A stretch of 64,000 bases of DNA from Trochalopteron elliotii (Eukaryota > Chordata > Aves > Passeriformes > Leiothrichidae), in NCBI GenBank assembly GCA_024734555.1, contig JANPWX010000010.1, positions 3,353,066 to 3,417,065 of the forward strand. The letters are read 5' to 3'. A program made the translations under genes and the position numbers. This document shows positions 58,160 through 64,000 of this stretch, in pieces; the stretch's first letter is position 1, and the number at the start of each line of letters is the position of its first letter. The notes under the pieces were generated by a model, which saw only the letters and a list, made by a program, of their open reading frames with translations, ran no database searches and was not told the DNA's origin.

Positions 58160-58285
58160 CTTTTTTTTAAAAGAGGGGGTGGGGTGGTGTTGGTGTTTTT
58201 GTTGTTGTTGTTTTGGGGTTTTGTTTGTTTGTTCAAGGTTTTTTTGTTGGTGTTTGTTTGTAGGTTTTTTGGTTGGGGTTTTTAG
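58160..58285. repeat. G/T-rich low-complexity tract
   Basis: TTTTTGTTGTTGTTGTTTTG-like with GGGGTTTT runs, about 125 bp. The Cys/Phe/Gly-rich and Gln/Lys-rich frames on its two strands are artefacts. Confidence 0.75.
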
Positions 58286-58532
58286 GCCTCTTGGTGTTTT
58301 CATCAACTTTCTAGCTCAGTAAGGTTTTCAGGAGTTTTGAAATTTTCTGTGATCCTGGTGATCCTGTTTTCTGTAGCTGCTTTTATTAAATGCATTTAGA
58401 AAACCTACTCTTGTCACCCAGCTGGGAGTGGGTGATTAGGACCATGGGTTTTTTGGGCTGTTATCAAACACTTCAGAGAGTGGTAGGCACATCAGCCAGT
58501 CTCTTATGGACTACATAATGGTTTTAGACTCC

Positions 58533-58570
58533 ACAGAATGGTTTGGCTTGGAAGGAAGGAACCAAGATTA
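58533..58570 (-). repeat. Very short CR1-like fragment
   Basis: CCACAGAATGGTTTGGCTTG, then 'gaaggaaggaacc', resembles the antisense start of a CR1 tail. Too short to be sure. Confidence 0.4.
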
Positions 58571-58928
58571 TTTAATTCTGTCACTTGAATGTCCAAATTA
58601 CCTAGCATAAATCCTTTTGATGGCACTTGTACTAAAATTTGGTTAATCCTTACTTATAGGAGCCTAATTTATTACTCGTTAGAGAAAACATTGTTCAGAA
58701 ATTGTCTTTTATAGTAAAAGAAAAAAATCAGTTTGTCACAGCTCTTAGTCAGAACTGTCCCAGAAGCTCATATATCTCCAGTACTTTGTGACTTCCTTAA
58801 TATAAGGCTCTACAAGAAGCCAGCTAAAGGCTCTGGAAGTCTCTTTGCACAAGCTTTTTTTGCTGTTAAGGATGCTATCCAAAACCGGCATACAGCAAAG
58901 AGCTGGGGACAGTTCTTTGTGCCCATAC
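58571..58928. other. Intergenic DNA, nothing recognised
   Basis: No gene or repeat supported. Short open frames on both strands overlap each other. Confidence 0.4.
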
Positions 58929-59055
58929 ATTAGTGAGGTGGGCAGGAACCTCTGGAGATCATCTGGTCCAACCCTCTTGCTCAAAGCAGGGTCAGACTGC
59001 TCAGGACTGTGTCCAGCTGGTTTTTTGGAAACCTAGCATGATGAAAACTCAACAG
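58929..59055 (-). repeat. CR1 fragment
   Basis: Antisense CR1 of another subfamily: 'ggaacctctggagatcatct', 'ggtccaaccctcttgctcaa', 'ctgtgtccagctggtttttt'. It lacks the very terminal units. Confidence 0.75.
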
Positions 59056-60198
59056 CCTTTTCCAGTGACCACCCACTCATTCTTTTTTCTTCTTTCCTAG
59101 TTTGTACTGTGTTTTCTGGTTTTTCTCTTGGTTTGTTTTGGATGTGAAATAGAAATACTGTATGGAGAAGAGGGTCACAACGGCATGAGAACAAACCACC
59201 AGGAAGAAGCACAAATTTAGTGAGAGCAAAGTGTCATAGCTGCAGTGTTCCCAGAAACAGGGATATTTGTTTTCCTTTCCAGATTTCCAACTTGTTCAGT
59301 TCTCCCTGCAGCCACTTCAGGATTGCAGAGACACAGGGTACTAACAAAACACTGTCATCAGATGTCACTTTCTAGTATTTCTTAATATTAAAAAGGTGTC
59401 CAGAGAAGGATTTGAAGGCTTGGAAATGTTTTTTCCAACTGTATCAATTTACAGGTGGATGCAATAGCTGTTACTGAGCATTGTGCAGCCTTGGTTTTTT
59501 GCGTGAAAATATATAATATAGATCTACAGGTGACCACAGCACAGTTTTTCCTCTTGATTTACAGCTTTTGTTCAAATCCACCATGTAAATGTGACACATG
59601 CAAGCCCAGAATGCCTAATGTGAAAACTGGAGGGCTACCTTCCCTGTGAAGCAGGGATTTTGATCAGGGTGGAGCCTTGCTAGAGCCATTCCTTGAGGAT
59701 GCACATACTCATTTGGTTGCAGATTGTGCTCCCCTCTGAGTTTGTCCTGAGGCATGCATGAGTTCTCCTGTAATAAATAGAATTGAGGAGACAAAAATCA
59801 TAATAAAAATCTGCCAAAGCATCTTAAGACAACCCAGGAAGATGCTTCAAAGCAGAGATTGCTAAGTTCAGAGAACACAGGAAAAGGCTTTACTACAAAG
59901 AATTGTTAGCAAATGGCTGTATTACAAATAATTGCTATGAAGTTTGACTGATAGTAGGGCATGGACTCAGTAAGCAGTTGCCTCATCTGATCAGCCACTG
60001 TGAAAGTACCGTAGGGCTTGGGTTTACTTGGGGTTAGGTTAGGTTTAGCACAGGTGCTTTATGAAAAGTTATTGTTTGGAAATAAAATAGGAAATAAAAT
60101 AAGAACCTCAAGCTGAAACAAACTGGGGTTGTGGAACAGGGGTTGCAAACTATAAACTTGAGGGTAGATGTAGCACCGCGTGGCTACAGTGATCATCC
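59056..60198. other. Intergenic DNA, nothing recognised
   Basis: No gene supported. Includes a short GGGGTTAGGTTAGG stretch (about 60031-60044), too small to count as telomeric repeat. Confidence 0.4.
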
Positions 60199-60216
60199 TG
60201 TCCAGGGAGGTACAGC

Positions 60217-60453
60217 TGCCGGCAGGGAAAGAGATGAAACAAGTCTCTGTTTTGTTAAGCACAAGAGTCCATTTTATTCCCCCCCTGCCCTGAGCTGGGG
60301 AGGGAAGAGAAGGCGAGAAGAGAGCCTGCAGGGCAGGGTGGTGGGGTTTTATCAGGTATTGCAGGGGAGGAGTCTAGGGTTTGGGTCAAGGGAGGAGATA
60401 ACATAAGGAGAGCAAGATCAGATTTCAGCCTCCTCAAGACAGTAGGATTCCAC
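60217..60453 (-). mobile_element. Possible solo LTR, antisense (weak)
   Basis: On the minus strand a GGGGGGAATAAAATGGACTC stretch puts an AATAAA signal (about 60273-60278) near the middle of a GC-rich block. The block starts TG on the plus strand at about 60217 and ends CA at about 60453. That layout suits a retroviral LTR, but no convincing target-site duplication is seen. Confidence 0.3.
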
Positions 60454-61295
60454 AGGTAAATGTAACCTGGATCCTTTAAATTTTTTCAGTCAAGGTGCAG
60501 ATGGCACAAGAACATTCTGGTCCCAGAGCTTTAGTCCCATTGCAAAAGTTGGGTAGAAGAATCGATCTGGTAGATTGCCTGATTTGGATGTACATGGTAT
60601 GTACAGATGGAATGTGAAAAACAGTGCTGTACAGATGCCAGCAGGACAACTGGAGGGGAATTACCAAAATCCCCTACAGAGAGTGGCAGCTTCTGTTATG
60701 GTGAGAATGGTGAGACACAGCCATGGTTTGCACCTAGATGGTTGATTTGGTAGTGGTACCCTTGTTTGCAAAACTTAACTCAAAAGGTTACCAAGTTCCT
60801 GACTGAGGTGGACTATGCCCCCATTACCTATTTTCTCCTTACCTTTCACCCCTAGAGAAAAGAAGTTTAAATTACCCAGCTTCATTCTTAAAGCTACTGG
60901 AAATTACTTTTCTTGTCCAACGACTTTTTTATGGGAGTGAGGTTCTTTTTCATTACAAATCAGTCTTGATCTTGGGTCAGGCAGAAAGGGTGTCCTTTGT
61001 GTGATTTTCAAAGGACTTCATGATTACCCTTTCCCTTCTTCTCTATCCTTTTCTTCCTGGACTTTGTGGTCATAATGCAGTAATCTACAGCCTAGAGATT
61101 AGCAGGACAGCAGTAATGTAAGGAATGGAGGTTCTTAGACCAAATCTGAATTAGGTTCCCCTTGGAAATTGCCAAGAAATTCCTTTGTTGGTTACGATGA
61201 CTGTAAAAAAATCATGAGACGTCTTCCCCACTATAGGCCTAGAAGATCTGGATTTCCATGCCACGGAGACTGCCTCACAGAACTGAGTTTTGCTG
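60454..61295. other. Intergenic DNA, nothing recognised
   Basis: No gene or named repeat supported. Confidence 0.4.
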
Positions 61296-61450
61296 TGGGA
61301 TGGGACACTGGAACAGGCTGCCCACAGAAATGGTGGAATTGCCATCCCTGGAAGTGTCCAAAAGATGTGAACATGGCTTGGTGGTGAATACGGCAATGCT
61401 GGGGTAACAATGCGACTCAATAATCTTTTCCAACCTAAACAATTGTGTGG
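61296..61450 (+). repeat. CR1 3'-end fragment
   Basis: Sense CR1 of a subfamily with 'ggacactggaacaggctgcc', 'aatggtggaattgccatccc', 'tggaagtgtccaaaagatgt', 'cttggtggtgaatacggcaa', 'ccaacctaaacaattgtgtg'. Confidence 0.85.
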
Positions 61451-63019
61451 TTTATGGTTTGGAGGAGGGTGTGAGGCACTCTGAATGCATGGCACAGACC
61501 AAGGTATTGATGTTGTGTTACACATGCACTTTTTCTTTGGAGAGACACATGAGCTTCTGCACAGATCAGTGGAGTTCATGGGGCCATTGAGAAGCAGGAA
61601 GGAAGAAAGAGAATGCCTTCTGTAGCCTGGTGAGCTCAGCAGGTGAAATGACACATAGCTTGCAAACTTCAGGTTGTCAATCACACCCCTCAGAGATGTG
61701 GCGACATCAACAGTGCAATCATTACAACTCTCCCATGGGATATGTAAAGAGTCCTGAATGTGATGAAATTAAGCAGTACAAAAGCAAAGACAGGCATTAT
61801 AATGACCCCCAAGCACCTGTGGAATCTCCTGTGAGGAAGCTAACGTGTTTTCATCCTTCACCATGTTTTTTGGCAGGATGCTACACAGTCCTCCACAAAT
61901 AAATGAGTCCACACTACAAAAACATTCCCCATTGCTGGACATCCCATTTGCTGCCGCATCCTATGACAATGTCCCTTAAAGCAATGACAGCTCTTGCATT
62001 ATTTTTTGAGCTCCCTCATGAACTCTGGAATATAATAGGCAATGGAAACACCAGGATGCACTTGGACAGCTTGGATTTTATTCCTATAGGAAATGGTGGT
62101 TGTTCCTCTTACAGACTTAAGAATCTGTTTCTAACTTAGGTTTCCACTTTTTGGCTTGATGTTTTATGAAAATTCAATGTCTTGTGATTTGAGCCTTCCT
62201 TTTGTTAAATTCCACCCATCCTGCTGATCATAATATTTTTTGTAGAGTCTCAAGTTTCCACCAAACCAGTGCAATAAGTCCAATGAAGCAGAGTAGTCTC
62301 ACTCCTGAAATTCTGGTGCGTATCTTTCTGGTGTGACTTCTCCATCAGACTTGTCTTCTGCTTCCCTTGGCCAGACATGTTTTGTAATAGCTACTTAAAA
62401 TAACACTATTGCTCTGTTGGAGTATCACCAAAAATGTTATTTGGTATTTAATTTCTGCATTTAATTTTGTGATACCAAAATGAATTTTCCAGCTTAGTGT
62501 AGAGAGCTTAGTGTAGATATCTTCTGGTTTGGCTTGGCAGGGACCCAGCCTACAGAGGTCCATAACACGTTCCGTGCTGTGCACAATGTCTTGGCTACAG
62601 TCTTGTTCCTCTTAGTTCGTGGCTGTAACATCCCCGTTTTACTATTGTGGGGTGTTCAAATTTATCCTGTTCTTTCACAAGCTTTTTGAAAAATTTCTTC
62701 TTAATGCTAGTGCCTCATGTTGGTTCATCTTCTCCTCACCAGAGAGGAGTCACCAGGGGGACTGCTCAGTCTTGCTCCTGCTTCCTTTTCCTTACAGTCT
62801 CATATTAGCACACAGATTTACTTTTCAGTTACTATTATTTACTATGTTGTTGCTATCCAGGTAACACCTTCTGAACTATGTAGGATACCACTTGTTTGTG
62901 TAATAAAATAGCAAGGAGCCCTTGCAATTTCTAATGTACTAAGGACAAAGAGTAGCTCAGGGCTATGAGTAGTGTGGATAGGTTAAACCACAAAATTAAA
63001 GGCCAATTATACTTTGGAT
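61451..63019. other. Intergenic DNA, nothing recognised
   Basis: The 177-codon minus frame (61151-61684) overlaps the CR1 tail and shows no domain or known similarity. Other frames are short. No RNA gene recognised. Confidence 0.4.
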
Positions 63020-63285
63020 TTCATAGAACCATTGAAAGACTTGGGTTGGAAGAGACCTTTGAAATCATCTCGTGCTAATCCCCCTGCCATGGGAAGGAAC
63101 ACATTCCACTAGACCAGGTTGCTCCCAACCCCATCCAGCCTGGTCTTGAACACTTCCAGGGATGGGACAGCCACAGCTTCTCTGGACAACCTGTGCCAGG
63201 GCCTCACTACTCTCTGGGAAATGACTTCCTAGTCTAAATTTCTCCTCTTCTAGTTTAAAACTATTCTCCTTGATCCCCCCTTGAT
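63020..63285 (-). repeat. CR1 3'-end fragment
   Basis: Antisense CR1: TTTCATAGAACCATTGAAAG, 'gggttggaagagacctttga', 'cattccactagaccaggttg', 'gggatgggacagccacagct', 'ttaaaactattctccttgat'. One of the better-preserved tails. Confidence 0.92.
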
Positions 63286-64000
63286 TTCTATGGGTTTCTC
63301 TGCCACAGCTTCAATTTCTGTTTGCTTTCAGGAACAGCTACTCAGAATTTTTTCATATGAAAAGAGTAAATAGTTTTGCCAAAATAATATAACTTGATTA
63401 TAATGGAAGTGAAGAAAGACTGCTGTTTTGAAAATACTGACTTTTAATTGGATGCTTCATTTTTGAAACATGAGTTCATGATGTTGTATGATTCCATTTT
63501 TCTTTTATGAATGATGAAGGATTTTGCTGGCAGAAAATGTACCTGAGTTTTAAATTCAAGATATGATTTCACTCTGTCCCCCTCTAAAACATACAATTAT
63601 TGATGTAAAAGACAAATCAAAGGGTCAGGTGCCTTTATTGGATGCCACCTGCATGAAGCTCTCTAGGAGTATAGCCAGGCTTCTCCAGCCATGCTGTAAG
63701 CTCTCCCTTGTTTTCCAGGAGTGTAAACAATCCTATGCAGATGTGTCACAGTGAACCTAAGCCAGAACAGCCCAAACCACATCATGCTATAAATGGTTTC
63801 CTGTGAAGAGCAGTACCTAATAAGTTTTTATGTTTCAGTTTGAGTGTGGTGGCAGGCTGGTCTTCTTTGTGATCTTTTGACAAAAGAAACAGTTCAAAAA
63901 AATCAAGTTAATACCAGAAAATCCCCGAATTAATTAATTTGGTTATGCCACATACCATGACAGTATAAATATGAATTTTTCACTATGAGAATGAGTTCCT
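63286..64000. other. Intergenic DNA to window edge
   Basis: AT-rich. No gene or repeat recognised. The next expected neighbour (LRRC32 in other vertebrates) is not reached. Confidence 0.4.

Noticed and set aside
60031..60044. Telomere-like GGTTAGG units
   Set aside because: Fewer than three imperfect units; not evidence of an interstitial telomere.
61151..61684. 177-codon minus-strand frame in the right flank
   Set aside because: Overlaps a CR1 tail, has no domain and no promoter context. Probably chance plus repeat sequence.
1..64000. CRISPR arrays, operons, tRNA or rRNA genes
   Set aside because: None seen. The window is vertebrate nuclear DNA and no cloverleaf or array pattern was recognised by eye.

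Overview
This is vertebrate nuclear DNA from a bird. The evidence is two conserved vertebrate genes with GT-AG introns, AT-rich intergenic and intronic DNA, CpG-island promoters, and about twenty fragments of CR1-type LINEs (the main avian retrotransposon family). There is also one decayed retroviral remnant. G/T- or A/C-rich low-complexity tracts recur and hint at a songbird-like genome, but the species cannot be fixed from the sequence alone.

Layout. (1) 1-620: CpG-rich promoter and first coding exon of THAP12 (PRKRIR) on the minus strand. The rest of that gene lies off the left edge. (2) 613-930: a degenerate TG/TTACACCG minisatellite behind the THAP12 promoter. (3) 930-12,900: intergenic spacer with CR1 fragments, an endogenous retrovirus remnant (integrase segment plus one LTR, about 4770-5635) and a broken CR1 reverse-transcriptase copy (about 5640-6870). 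(4) 12,900-13,800: CpG island of EMSY with ZNF143/THAP11-type, NRF1-type and YY1-type motifs. (5) 13,300-53,299: the whole EMSY gene on the plus strand, with a non-coding first exon and 19 coding exons. All splice phases were checked by hand and chain into 1290 residues if exon 19 begins at its internal acceptor. (6) 53,300-64,000: 3' UTR and intergenic DNA with CR1 fragments, a possible LTR and no recognisable gene.

THAP12 and EMSY are arranged head to head, as I recall them being neighbours on human chromosome 11q13.5. THAP12 is a THAP zinc-finger protein. EMSY is an ENT-domain chromatin repressor known to bind BRCA2 and HP1 and to belong to SIN3/KDM5-type complexes. Both promoters carry NRF1-like palindromes.

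The most notable observation is in EMSY exon 19. Relative to the reading frame expected from human EMSY, two bases appear to be missing, which gives an in-frame TGA at 51098-51100. An internal 3' splice site 79 nt into the exon would skip the lesion and restore the frame exactly. Other leads are an uncatalogued in-frame 60-nt cassette exon candidate (46993-47052), a 63-nt in-frame alternative acceptor extension (48024-48086), and a CR1 element ending about 24 nt from the exon 15 acceptor that probably supplies its branch point. No bacterial-type operon, CRISPR array or wholly novel system was found.
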